Below are positions 1 to 11,119 of a DNA stretch of 64,000 bases, in pieces. The translations under genes were made by a program, and so were the position numbers. The notes below the pieces were generated by a model that saw only the letters and a list, made by a program, of their open reading frames with translations, ran no database searches and was not told where the DNA came from. The stretch's first letter is position 1. Each line of letters opens with the position of its first letter. Origin of the DNA: Phlegmacium glaucopus (taxonomy: Eukaryota; Basidiomycota; Agaricomycetes; Agaricales; Cortinariaceae); NCBI GenBank assembly GCA_015039465.1, contig MU130051.1, positions 1-64,000 of the forward strand. The letters run 5' to 3'.

Positions 1-116
1 AATGACCCTGAATATGAAACTATTGATTAAAGTAGTTGAAACCCTTTTTGTAATATAGCTAACTCATCAAATGTTTTGTGTAAAAATGAAATCATTGACA
101 TGACTTTAGGAATATT
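1..116. other. Left edge, probable Helitron A remnant
   Basis: AT-rich sequence without CG dinucleotides, in character like the Helitron remnant to its right. No clear protein similarity is left in any frame. It probably holds the decayed 3' end of the helicase gene, cut off by the palindrome cluster. Confidence 0.3.
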
Positions 117-361
117 TAAGAACACTTAGTCAGAATCCACATGGAATCCATGTGGATTCCACATGGATTCTGTGTTCTTAAGTTCATTGTTTGTGAGTTG
201 AAATATAGTCCATGTGGATTCCACATGGATTCCATGGAATATATCCATTCCATATGGATTCCATGATGAGCCCAAACATATTCCACATGGAATTAGGTGG
301 ATTCCATGGAATATTTCCATTCCATGTGGAATCCATATGGAATAAGGGGGGAGAGTAAAGT
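117..361. repeat. Cluster of short palindromes (CCATGTGGATTCC type)
   Basis: At least eight head-to-head copies of a self-complementary core (TCCATGTGGA and its complement TCCACATGGA), joined by GAAT/ATTC. The first part, about 117-182, is one long hairpin: TTAAGAACAC at the left pairs with GTGTTCTTAA at the right, with complementary CCACATGG-rich arms between. The cluster interrupts Helitron helicase coding sequence, which stops being readable near 365. It looks like a foldback insertion followed by local amplification. Open frames across it are low-complexity products of the repeat and not genes. Confidence 0.7.
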
Positions 362-1787
362 ATTGCAATTAATGGTGCATTCTCAGGTCCAATTTGGTGC
401 ATACTTTGCTTTAAAATGACAACTTTGTTAATAGATAACCAGAGAAGTTTTCCAAAAATGTTATCCTGCCCATGCTTTGAAGTTTATTAAGTTTGTGATG
501 TATCAATTGATGCAGTCAGTCAGGTTTCACCTACTGGTGGAAGTTGTGCAAAGTCACCAGCAACTTTAAGGTTAATACCTCCAAATGGTAATGTGTTTCC
601 TTTGGCTTTTATTAATGCTTCACTAATTTGAGAAAGCATATTACAACCAATCATTGAAATTTCATCAATAAAAAAAAATCTACTCCTTCCCACATCATAG
701 TTAAGTCACAACATGTTTTTCCATTTGCATCTCCTTTTTTGTGCTGGTTGAGACCCAATGCAGAATGTACTGTCATTCCAGAGATGTTTTTTGCTGCAAC
801 ACCAATGTGATATTAGCTGAAAGCATCATTCTTATCCTCTTCAGATAAAAAACTCTCTGAGTGCATTTATTACTCAAGATTTTCCTGTGCCTCCTGCTCC
901 TCCAATGTACATTTTCAGTGGCTTAATATGTTTTTGCAGACTCTGCTCACAAATAATTCTAAATACTCATGCTTGTTTAGTATTGAGTGTGAACTCAGTT
1001 ATCATTGCTTCAATATCAACAGTATCTTCCATGACAGTTTGAGGTATATCCTGAGCAATTGTTGGGTTACTGCTTTGTTCTTATATTGCATGTTGGAAAG
1101 CTGAACCATTGTTCAAATATTGCTGTTCATGGCTTGTATTACTGTCAGGTCTTAAATTGGCATTTGATGAGATAGTTACCCTTTTTTTCCATTGATCAGT
1201 GTTTTTCATATTCAATTTTCCATTGTTCTTCTAATGTAAGATCATATGTATGAATCTCATGTTTGGGATCAGAATTCAATTGAGTCCTTTCTTTTATTGG
1301 CCTATTGAACATTCCACTCATTTCTGCATGAAGGAGGCAGTCATTTCCAGTATCTTGACTTCTTGCTATACATTCTGAGTTGCAAGATGAAATAGATTCT
1401 AAATATTCTAAAATAACTGAGGGGTCAACTCCTCCAAAATCATCACTATTGCTAGCATAGGCATTGATCATTTCAGATGGAATATTGTAGTGGCAGCATC
1501 ATTGATTGTGATGTTCTGCAAAGTGGTCATTTCCACTGTCATGGCATTCATGTAGAATTTGCATATTATCTAGCTTCTTTTTGATGTTATGTGGGCAATT
1601 TTGCATATACAACTCAAAAGCATCTTCCCACTTTTGTCCTGCAGAACATAGGTCAGATGTGTCCAAGGTTTGAAGAAAATGAACATGAGCTGACAGTATT
1701 GAGCATATACCTCTTTTTGATTATGTTGTGGAATTGATGGCCCAATAGGCACAAGGACAAATTTCTTCTTATGGGTACACATGGATA

Positions 1788-2335
1788 GTGTTACATCCCA
1801 TCATACGTTACTCCGGTCCAGCTCCGTTGGAGTTGTTTCCGGTAGTCCGTACTCCATACAGTGCCTTCCCTTATATCCCAAACTACTCCTTCTATGTTCA
1901 ACTCCGAGACTTCTCCGTGACATTCCGGTTCCTCCAACTATACTCCAAACCCGTTATCACTTCTTCGCCACTACCACTATTCTTTGTCATCATCTTTCCC
2001 ATCATCAGTCAGCACACCAGCCATGGATTATTCACCCAAGAATGCAGGACCTTTCCCGGGAGCAGAACGCAGCACTTATATTTATATTCTATATTTCGGT
2101 TGCAATTCCTTTTATATTTAAAGTACTCGAACTTGTATGTTTTCCCTTAGTTCGAATATCAACTTAGTTCCCCTCCTCTTGTTTTTCCTCTAAGTCACTG
2201 AGGTCTTCCGACTTATTACTTTCTTCTTCCGTTCCGAAATCAGGACACCTTAGGAGCTGGGCGGCACAGCACATACGCTGAGGCCAACGTCCTTTCCGGG
2301 TTACTGTTCCGGTTCCGTTCCGGAGTAACTCCAAC
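1788..2335. mobile_element. Probable solo LTR inserted in Helitron A
   Basis: A block of about 550 bp, rich in CpG, sits inside CpG-free Helitron sequence, and helicase similarity stops at both sides (near 1782 and 2336). It begins TGTTACATCC. Inverted GTTACTCCGG (about 1807) and CCGGAGTAAC (about 2322) lie just inside its ends. It has AT-rich TATA-like sequence around 2075-2120 and no coding content I recognise. A solo retrotransposon LTR fits best, but I could not find a clean target duplication, so the borders are uncertain by about 15 bp. Confidence 0.4.
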
Positions 2336-3534
2336 GTGACTTCTCCTTTGCTTTAAACTTAACAGATAGACAATGTGTTCTGCTTTCAATGTGCTCAGAA
2401 CTAAAATAAAACAACTCCCTCCTTTGTTTCTTACTACTAGGATAAATTTGAGATGTTGCATCTTGATGCAGATCATCAGGATCTTCTTCCAGGTTATTAT
2501 TGTTGACAGGTTCATTATTTTTAAGGTTGTTATTGCTTTCTGAATTGTGACTGGCATGAGCATGTTTTCTGTGAGTCTGAGCCTTCTGTCTTTTTGGTAC
2601 CTTGTCAAAAATTGAAATGAAGTCCCATACAGATAGTCCTTCTAATTTCTCATCTCTTAATTGGTAGTCAGCTACTTGGGTAGCTTTTGCAACCAGGTCA
2701 CCTGAAGTCTGAACAGCTATTGTTACTTCTTCATCAGCATTTTCATTGTTGCTGGCTTCATTTTGATCAGGTTCATCTGAGTCATCTTCAATAATACTTT
2801 CTATGTCAGATTCATCAACTAGCTGATCCAAGTCATTCAAATTATTGTTTGGTCTTTCAGCAATTGATGTGTCTGCTTTATTTGACTTCAATGACTGGTA
2901 ACACTCAGAACTGGGTTGTTCTTGGTTGATCAATGCCTCAAAACTTGTCCAATATAGGTTTCAGTAAAGGTGACTGGTAAAGTGGTCCTCATAGTCCATT
3001 AAATATGATGCAACTTGTTGTGCTGGAAGCTCTTGATGGGATATCATAGAGAAGGCACACTTTTGAAGCATTTTTTTCCCTCAAATAATTAACTCATCAT
3101 CATCAGGACAGGAATCTCCCAGCTTTTTCACTGCTAACTCCAAGGCAGCATATGCAATGTGGGTCTTGAGCTGAGATTTTGTGATATAGTTAGTAATGTA
3201 GTATGTGACAGCTTTAGCAGCTGGTCCAGAACCAATGAACTTGATGTCCATATTCCATCAGATGGCTTCAAGAATGGTTTCATTAAAATTATTGACCAAA
3301 CCATCAAGGCATTGGAAACATAATTCCCCTGATTCCATGTCAAAAGTTGTTTCTGGGCAAATATTATTTTCATCCAAGTCAAAGCAGCATTTTTTTGGGT
3401 GAGGAGGACCTTTCCAATATTTATAACATGTCTTTGAATGCTTATGGACTTGACAACACTTAACAAGGTGATACAAGTCTTTCTGACAAAGCTATTGCTG
3501 TTCTTCAGAACTCATATTTAAGCTAGTGTTCATA

Positions 3535-4955
3535 CATCAGCAAACTCTGGAGTCACCTACTACAGTCTACAGCAGTGCTGTGCAGAGCCTGTAGTTGATT
3601 GTAGTGGCTGTAGTAGCTGTAGAGAAGGTATATCTTCTGCACAGTGCTGTGCAGTCTCCTTGTAGTCTACAGTAGTCTCTTTGTAGTATGCTACAGTACT
3701 AAGTAGTAACCCATAAATATCTGCAGTCTCTTCGGAAATTCTCTTAAGCCAAAAACTTGAAATGAAGCAATATATATATATATTGTTGCTGACTACACAT
3801 GTATTTCAACCTATACATAGCCAATAAATAGAATAAAATGAAATAGTGAGTCCAGACAAGCAGTAGTAGGGCTAAACTGGTAGTAGGCATAAATAAGTGG
3901 TAGAAGGCTTAAATGAACAGTGATGAGTCTAAACAAGTGGCAGTAGGCCTAAACAAGAGGTGGTGGGCCTAAATGAGATGTAGTGGGCCCAAATGAGCTG
4001 TAGTAGGCCCAAACGAGAGGTGGTAGGCCTAAATGAGAGGTGGTAGGCCTAAACAAGATGTAGTGGGCCCAAACGAGCTGTAGTAGGCCCAAATGAGCTG
4101 TAGTAAGCCCAAACAAGATGTAGTAGGCCCAAACGAGATGTGGTGGGCCCAAATGAGCTGTAGTAGGCCCAAACGAGAGGTGGTAGGCCTAAATGAGAGG
4201 TGGTAGGCCTAAACAAGTTGTAGTGGGCCCAAACGAGCTGTAGTAGGCCCAAACGAGAGGTGGTGGGCCTAAATGAGATGTAGTGGGCCCAAACAAGCTG
4301 TAGTAGGCTCAAACGAGAGGTGATAGGCCTAAATGAGAGGTGGTAGGCCTAAACAAGTTGTAGTGGGCCCAAACAAATTGTAGTGGGCCCAAACAAGATG
4401 TAGTGGGCCCAAACAAGCTGTAGTAGGCCCAAACGAGAGGTGGTGGGCCTAAATGAGATGTGGTGGGCCCAAACAAGTTGTAGTAGGCCTAAACAAGATG
4501 TGGTAGGCCCAAACAAGTTGTAGTAGGCCCAAATGAGAGGTGGTAGGCCTAAACGAGATGTAGTGGGCCTAAATGAGTTGTAGTGGGCCTAAAGGGTGAG
4601 GGGACTCAGAGGAGGGGTAGGCTTAGCCATCATTATTTGATGAGGTGGTGAGGTAGTTGTTGTTGTTCTGTGGTGACGTGGCAAATGTGGTGGTGATGTG
4701 GTGGTATATGTTGAGATGTGAGGTTTGAATTTACAGGATACAATGTTGTGCACAGACCATGTTTAGGGCTGGTCTGTTGAACTTAGAAAGAAGAAATAAA
4801 GAATGCTAAATAAGTGAAAATAAAAGAGCTACATATTTCCTACAGAAATGCTACATGGCTCTACAGAAATGCTACCAATATCTATGTATCTGTGGGAAAT
4901 ACGGAGTTGCTATGATGTCTACAGGGACTATGGCAATTTCCAGAGTTTGCTGATG
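3535..4955. mobile_element. TA-flanked inverted-repeat element with internal minisatellite
   Basis: A 17-bp perfect terminal inverted repeat, CATCAGCAAACTCTGGA at 3535-3551 and its complement at 4939-4955, is flanked on both sides by TA (3533-3534 and 4956-4957). This is the target duplication of Tc1/mariner-type elements. The 1421-bp element splits Helitron A between its tyrosine-pair region and N domain. Inside are CTACAG/CTGTAG-rich sequence (3550-3720), the 20-bp minisatellite, and no transposase, so it is non-autonomous. A third copy of the terminal motif (ACATCAGCAAACTCC, about 5524) marks a possible relative. Confidence 0.7.
3848..4597. repeat. 20-bp minisatellite
   Basis: About 35 tandem units of exactly 20 bp with consensus TAGTAGGCCCAAACGAGCTG. 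Three units fill 60 bases without slippage from about 3950 to 4595; the left end (3848-3950) is more diverged. Units vary mainly at the CG of AAACGAG (CG, TG or CA) and at GGCCC/GGCCT. Because 60 bp equals 20 codons, the minus strand gives long repetitive open frames that are artefacts. Confidence 0.95.
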
Positions 4956-5500
4956 TACCCCAAACAGAGCAAGGATGATGTCTAGATGATGGTGTTGTCA
5001 GGCTGGGATCTGGGTCTTTGGGTATACTGTTTGGGATTGTATCATCTAGAAAGGAAATTAAGTGGTCTTGAAATTCAAGATCTCCCTCTTGACTTTTTTT
5101 CTCTTGAATTTCATTTGGGTTTAATGCATCTTCTAACCATATCCATCATATGACAATGGAGTGTACCTCAACCTTGAGCTTCAACACATCCATAATATGC
5201 CTTAATAACACCAAGGCTTCCACCTTCAAAGTTTTTTTGTTTTGGATCATACCCAAGTAAAGCAGAAATAAAAGCTTTCATGTATATATTAAAAAAGCTT
5301 GGCAGCAACAAATGGATTTGGCAACAAGTATAACTTGTTCCCAATAATTTGGGACCTGCTCTGGTAGAAGATTGTCAATGTCTATGTCACCCCCTCCAAG
5401 GAATTTGACAACAGGATTGTATACATCAGCAGGATTAATAGTAATAAAGAAGCTTGGTAATCCTTTCTCAATCATTAAACCTCAAATTTCATTTCACATT

Positions 5501-6758
5501 GTGACACAAGATGCAGATGAACCACATCAGCAAACTCCAATTTTTGTCATAGTGAGTTATAGCAAAATATAGTAAGATATAGCATGGGTCCCTATCTTGG
5601 GTGAAGTAGGTGTTTTCTGCCATTTCTGAAAGGTAAACCTTTAAAAAAACATATGATTTATCTTTGGAAAACACATGAGAAATACATCATATGCTTTTAG
5701 GATTTTTCTTTCAGAAATACATTTTGTGTTTTCATGAGAAAAATTATTTGGAAATGACAAAACATATCTAAAAATAAGTTTTTCTAAGGGAAACACCACC
5801 TGGTGCCAGCAGTCTTAAAAGGTAGCAGGAATAAAGATGATGTGCCATGTTACATCACAAGGGTTCTGGGTTCCCAACTAAAAGCACTTACATCTTGGGC
5901 ATATTGCCCCTCTAAGTATTCTATCCCAAACTTTTAACTATTTGCCTGGCTTTTCACTTGGTGGGTAAGCATGGGTATGGGTATGGGTATGGATTCCTGT
6001 ACCCACAACATTTAAAATGAGCCCAGGAGCATCCAAAACGAACTAGAAGTCAATGAGATATTGCTAAAACATTGTTTTTAGCACATCTTAACCATTTCCT
6101 GTCGGTTTTGGGTATTGGTAAGGCCCAGTGTACCTGTGGGTTACCTGTGGTGATCACTAACCAAATTAAGTGTTCCTGGGCTCATTTTAAAGCTAAAATA
6201 AGCGGGAATAATATTTACTGAGACATATATGGACAGATTTGCCTGCTTTTTGCCAAATTTCAATTTTTCGGTCCTAACTGGTTAGTAACTGCAAATAACT
6301 GACTATAACTGGTTAGTTGTAGTCCAGTTAGGTTATTTTTGGTTCTGGGATGAAGGCTAACCGGTCTCAGTCTTGGTTAGAGCCCCTGGGCACCAATAAC
6401 CAGACCGGACCAGACTTTTAAAATTTAAACACTAGAAGTGGTGATAAGGTCTGATGTGCACTTGGGCATCTCTTCATCATCGAAGGTTAGAAATTTAATG
6501 TTGTCCAATCGTTATGTAAAATAAATACAATTTCCTAACAGTACATATGTACAAAAAAAGATCAACTGAAAAATGTCTGTAGGATGGAATAAGTTATACG
6601 TTAAGTACGTTAAAAGGGTAGACAAGACAAAATGGAAGTACAGTACATCGGCATGAGGGAGGGGGGTACAATGATACATGGCGTAATTAAGAACGTCAAC
6701 GAGATAGATAAACACAATACGGTTGAAAAAAGCAACAAACACGCGAAAGAGTCCTGGT
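5501..6758. other. Gene-free stretch with a small inverted repeat
   Basis: No coding sequence recognised. It holds three GGGTAT repeats (about 5970-5992), a pair of 18-bp perfect inverted repeats (TTTAAAATGAGCCCAGGA at 6011-6028 and its complement at 6174-6191), and several diverged copies of TAACTGGTTAGT-like sequence at 6275-6370. It separates Helitron A from the 3' end of the homeodomain-like gene. Confidence 0.6.
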
Positions 6759-8371
6759 TTAGTGTATAGATTCCTCTAATCTTGCCAAATCTTCTTTAGC
6801 GGAAAGCAAGATCTCCTAGGGTAATAAATTGAGAGAGTTATTGGATGAAGAGAAAGATGACTGACGGTAACAAGTGCCTGCCTTGCCTCATCCTTAATCT
6901 CCTTCCATCTACCTTCATAAGTCCTCAATAACTCATCATACTCGTCTCTCTGCCTCCTATCACCTCTCATAGCAGTCCTAATGACAGCCCGCAACACACA
7001 AATCCCCGCAACCCATTCAACTTCATCTGGTTCCCATACAGCATCCCTAGCCATCATCTCGGAGAAAGCTCTACCCATAGCATACGCATAACCACTATTA
7101 TCGGCTTCACCCACACGGCCCATGGCTAGCATATGAAGTTCGAGAGCTGCTCCGTGAATTCGAGCCCATTGGATATGATCTTTGCGACGTTGCCTATCGG
7201 TGGCTATGCGTTGCATTTCATCAGAGATGGAATTGGAGGTTGTTGTGGATGATGAGGAAGCTTGGGGTGTCGAGCCCTGTCGTTGTTGCTGTTGCTGCTG
7301 CTGCTGTTGTTGAGGATTCATCACACGTGATGGTGCCGTAGGCATCCATGTTGAATATTTGCGTATTTGCATTTGGACGGCACGAGGCCCTGCGAGCGGG
7401 CCTGCGATACCGGCGTGGACGATGGAAGGAGGGAAATAAGTGGATGCTTCTAGGAATCTTCGTAGGTAACCAGTAGCGTCCCTATCAAAAGCGTTAGGCG
7501 ATGTTTCGGAGGAGATAGCTTCAAACAAAGCGTCGACGATCGGGGTGAGTGGAGTTGGAGAGGGGTTCGCGGCGACGAAGCTTTGGATCATAGTAGCGAC
7601 TGTAGACGAATCCAGACCTTGCATGAAAGCGTCACGGAGGGTTGTTTGGTTGATTCTGAGACTCAGTGTGGTAAGATTGTGAGTTGATGGAGGGGGTGAT
7701 AGATTGGCCATTGAAGAACTGGGTTGCAGACCACCGTATTGGATGGGTGATATCAAGGTCTGAGCAGGGTTTACTGGGCTGCTGTTGCTAGTGTTACTCT
7801 CAGCGTGCGAGTAAGGCACAACAACATTTGGAGTGGTAACACTTGAGCTCCAGGCCAACTCATTTGCGAGAGCAGCGGCAGCTATCGGAAAATAAAAGAG
7901 AGAATGAGAAAACTGTATTTTCTACTGAAACTGAAAGCTACCTTACCTTTCTCTGCCGCTTTTTTTGCAGATCGGGGGCGACCTTCAAGTTTCCGACGAT
8001 TTCGCCCAACGGTATTCTTGAACCAGTTGTAGATTTGCTAGATGACAAGCATCGGTCATGGAGAGAACGAGACAGTACACGAGTTAACAATGCTTACCTC
8101 TTTAAACCGTGATTCTGGTTCCTCTACGCCAATGAATTCATCGGGTAGACCGAAACGCACGATGAAATCCTGAGCTCGCTCCAAAGCGAATTTTTTCGCA
8201 TCTCCACGTATAGATCCCTGAGATCGTCGTTCGAATTCTGCTAGACTACTGCTTGCCAATATAAGAGAGAGTAAGGATGGGATAATGAAAGTACCTTTTG
8301 AGAAAAGTAAGCTGTTGGTCAGTGTAAGCTTTCGGCAAACGAGGCTTGTGTACCCTGGGATCGCTCGACAT
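6759..8371 (-). CDS. Homeodomain-like DNA-binding protein, agaric-type
   Basis: Five exons. The start ATG at 8371 (MSSDPRVHKPRL) is chosen because it joins in frame to the next exon through a 30-60 nt intron. Introns lie near 8254-8294, 8032-8094, 7881-7947 and 6808-6857; the last is inferred because splicing GTCAGT to CCCTAG gives a charged helical C-terminus ending at 6759. Exon 3 holds QIYNWFKNTVGRNRRK, a homeodomain-like third helix (WFKN, compare WFNN) followed by a basic stretch, so nuclear DNA binding is likely. The N-terminal 60 residues form the preceding helices. The C-terminal two thirds is Ser/Thr/Pro-rich and helical, with a ten-glutamine run (about 7280-7315). About 460 residues. 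The target genes are unknown. The WFN-type helix is common in lineage-specific agaric proteins; that placement is from memory. Confidence 0.7.
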
Positions 8372-8511
8372 CTCTCAGACCAGGGCGAAACTGAAAACCC
8401 CAGAACAACAAGATCTCCTCAACACGCCCGGAACTTGCCGGGTTGCATTACAAGAATAAATCCTCAAATTAATATTGTATGGGTATAATTATATAATCAA
8501 TCAATCTATCT

Positions 8512-9788
8512 CTAGTTGCTGGGCTTTCGACTTATGACCAGGTACATGGGAGTGAACAACTGCAAACATAGGATTTCAGCAACGTGTATGTTATAAAAGC
8601 AGATCATATTACAAACCTTCGTCTGTCCACCTTTGACAAGTGACTCGCCGGCAACCTTTAATGACTCGCTGACATCGTACGTGCCCTTGGGCAACAAACC
8701 AAGGCGTTCCATCAACCAAATAGCGTTATGACTGACAAACCTTCCACTCCAGCTGATACGCCAGACCATGAGGTAGTCCCAGACCGTTTGTGCTTTCGAG
8801 ATATCACCTTCCAAGGGGTAATACCATGGAACGGGGTCCGGTCGGTCTGCCAAATCCTCCTCGTGTTCAATTTGGAATCCGACGGTTTTAAGAGCCTCTC
8901 GAGAAAGCTTGATAGAACGCATCTCGGGAATGCCGTTGCCGAGTTCTATTTGGTGAGCAACAACTTTGTGCTCAGGAATAGAAGGATCCCAGGCATCTGT
9001 CATGGCCCATTCATAGACACCAAACTATTCCGAAAAGAGTCAGGGTTGAATAATATGAACGGTAACTGAAACTTACGACACCTCCTGGCTTAAGGACCTT
9101 GAAAATTTCCCCATAGACGCCTTCCCAAGACGGAGCATGAACAGTAGCCTCGATGGCATAAACTGAAATTTTATAGATGAGTGACACGAGCAGACGAAAT
9201 GAGTGAAGGGAAAAAAAACCTACCAGCATCGAAAGAGTTCTCTCCAAATTGTTCAGAAAGCTTCATAAAGTCACCTTTCACATAGGTAACTTGGTTCTCC
9301 AAACCAGCCTTCTTCGTGTACTTCCTCGCTCTGCCAATCTGGAATTCGTTGTTATTAAGTCCGACAATCCGTGCGTCGGTGAACTGGGCAATTTCACGTG
9401 CAGGCCCACCAACACCGCAGCCAACATCGAGGACCCGCATACCGGGACGAAGGATCATTTGCGAGGCGAGATAATGTTCATGACGAGCCAAGGAGGCAAG
9501 GAAAGCCTCTCCTTTGTAGAAACGAGAGAAATGGAAGGATTGTGACCAACCATACTCATACAGCTCCGTCGCGCCATCATAGTAACCTAACACAATCATC
9601 AGAAAATGAAAAGGATAACGTTCAAAGGAAAGGTGGAACTGACCATTAACAACCTCGGTGTAGCTGTCTAGACGTTTTGCATTGTCAGCTTCCTGTTCTT
9701 GCGAGAGGTCCGTGTTCCAGAACTTAGTGTAGTTCTCTATGCGGTCGTCGACTCGCCCGTCGCTACGCTTGACACCGGTGGAGGACAT
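8512..9788 (-). CDS. ERG6: Sterol 24-C-methyltransferase
   Basis: Transfers a methyl group from S-adenosylmethionine to C24 of zymosterol in ergosterol synthesis, at the ER and lipid droplets. Five exons: 9788-9644, 9586-9224, 9162-9077, 9024-8617 and 8559-8512, joined by introns of 51-61 nt, giving about 345 residues, a normal length. Family motifs are plain: [14 protein letters not shown], the SAM-binding [13 protein letters not shown], the [10 protein letters not shown] segment and the GVYEWAMTD segment. The C-terminus ([12 protein letters not shown]) is typical. The frame is intact throughout. No truncation or substitution of key residues was seen. The gene is divergent from whatever lies to its right and tail-to-head with the homeodomain-like gene to its left. 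Confidence 0.97.
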
Positions 9789-10604
9789 TTTTGGAGCTGC
9801 AACAATTCGAATTCAAGTCAGTAAATCTCCACGCGACTGACTATTATGAATGGGAAAAAAAAGCCAGCAAAAGTGAGCGACTAAGTACGGAACTGGCGGA
9901 TTCGCGACCCCAACAAAATTACTGTTTCGACTTACAGGAAGAGGGAGAGGTGGTGGGAGATGGAAAAGTTGAAGTATGACCTGACTTTTTTAAAAGCCCT
10001 GCTAAAAAAAGAAAACTGTGTTTGATGGGAAATTGCCGAAATAATACACGCTCCGCCCGTTGATTTTCTAAAATGTTGTACGATAATTAGTATTGAGCGT
10101 TATTGAACGGAGGCTCGATGCCGCGGTTGACCAGACCTTATTCAGAATGCGAATGGATGCATTTGGCCAGGCCTCAAAGTCCGGGAAGGCGAAAATGAAC
10201 ATTTTTCATACTCAAGAGGCTACACCATGGCCAGACCAAGGCGAAGCGAGAAACTATGCAAAGCTCAGCTGCCCAGGAACTCAAGTAACAGTCGGTTAGA
10301 GATCATTTGAATTCTGCAGTCAGTGTGCATCGGTCGGACTATCAAGCCATCAAACAACAACTAACTGTGATCTATCAATCTGGATTCTGTACACCGGGCC
10401 CTTTCGAGGGGAACTATGCATTTCCCCAAAAATCAGGATATCTCTAATTTTTCGTATATCACCTTCTTTCAAATCAGACCATGTCATTAAACTTGTCGTA
10501 TGATCACTTGCAATTAACCTTGTGATAAGACTCGTCCACGAACAAGTCACGTGAAGGCTTGCTGAGCATTGGACCGACTCCGACTCCGACTCTGCCAATG
10601 AGTA
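9789..10604. other. ERG6 upstream region, no gene seen
   Basis: Holds the ERG6 5' leader and promoter. Short open frames here (for example 10093-10299 +) have no recognisable motif or splice partners. Short GACTCC repeats occur at 10574-10590. Confidence 0.5.
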
Positions 10605-11119
10605 TCACATCTCCGATGTATGTAGAGCCAAAAAAATAACATCTATGGGACTCGAAAGTGTCAAACTCAGGACCCCAGGCAATGCAGTCGAGCCCCTCTT
10701 AACAGCTCTTAACCCATACCTGTCGGTGGATGCCCAGGGTACGGAGGTTATGCAGAGGTCAGCGGCTCCGCCGGCCGAGTCGGATTTTGTCCATCCTGCG
10801 GAATTTTTTCCGCGAGGATCTGTGAAGAAAATGACCGTTGCAACATGAATGAAAGAAAATTTTCACTTCTCCGTTCTCACCTGCATTTCTCGGCCGTTGT
10901 CTGTCAATTACCTGTATGTAGCAAAATTTTGTATTGCCCACGATTTTCTGTAAATATCTGCGATTCTCCGTTCCATTAATTTCATAGACCGGCAACGTAT
11001 CGACCCAGCACCCGGATCCGTCTTCCATGATAGCTGGTAATAGAAAGGTGGCAGCGATCGTGGCTATACAATCCATGGTAACTTGAAATAGTCAAATTTG
11101 AGACTTACTCACCATTCAT
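10605..11119 (-). CDS. Possible small spliced gene, unknown function
   Basis: A candidate only. From ATG at 11119 a two-codon exon joins through a 49-nt intron (GTGAGT...TATAG) to a frame starting ATIAATFLLPAI. A second intron (GTGAGA...TTCACAG, near 10837-10887) joins it to an 85-codon frame that stays open to TGA at 10605. The product would be about 135 residues with a weak hydrophobic N-terminus and three cysteines. No domain is recognised. The support is that two canonical small introns remove all stops; there is no homology. Confidence 0.25.

Larger units (their letters stand above)
365..5500 (-). pseudogene. Ancient Helitron Rep/helicase (copy A), heavily decayed
   Basis: Helitron Rep-helicase replicates rolling-circle transposons by a HUH nickase joined to a PIF1-like helicase. 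On the minus strand the fragments run in the expected order. Near 5475-5280 is the Helitron-like N domain (LPSFFITINPAD). At 3476-3134 is the region with the catalytic tyrosine pair (YYITNY). At 2933-2340 is an acidic linker with a WDFISIFDKV motif, and 1782-1570 holds IGPSIP. A PIF1 Walker A (GGAGGTGKS) lies near 890-920, Walker B (IDEISM) near 650-670, and QMRQIGPENAPL-like sequence near 400-365. Frames are broken by stops, often TGA (straight after GKS and in the EI-GL motif before the N domain), and by three insertions. CG dinucleotides are essentially absent. It is certainly inactive. Order and orientation are seen; the exact start is lost. Confidence 0.85.

Noticed and set aside
1781..2167. 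Plus-strand frames of 120-128 codons
   Set aside because: They lie within the LTR-like block, have no domain and overlap each other in two frames.
3949..4312. Two long minus-strand open frames of 20-residue repeats
   Set aside because: They are translations of the 20-bp minisatellite, open only because 60 bp is a multiple of three.
3848..4597. CRISPR-like look of short regular repeats
   Set aside because: Units are contiguous without spacers, and the genome is eukaryotic. It is a minisatellite.
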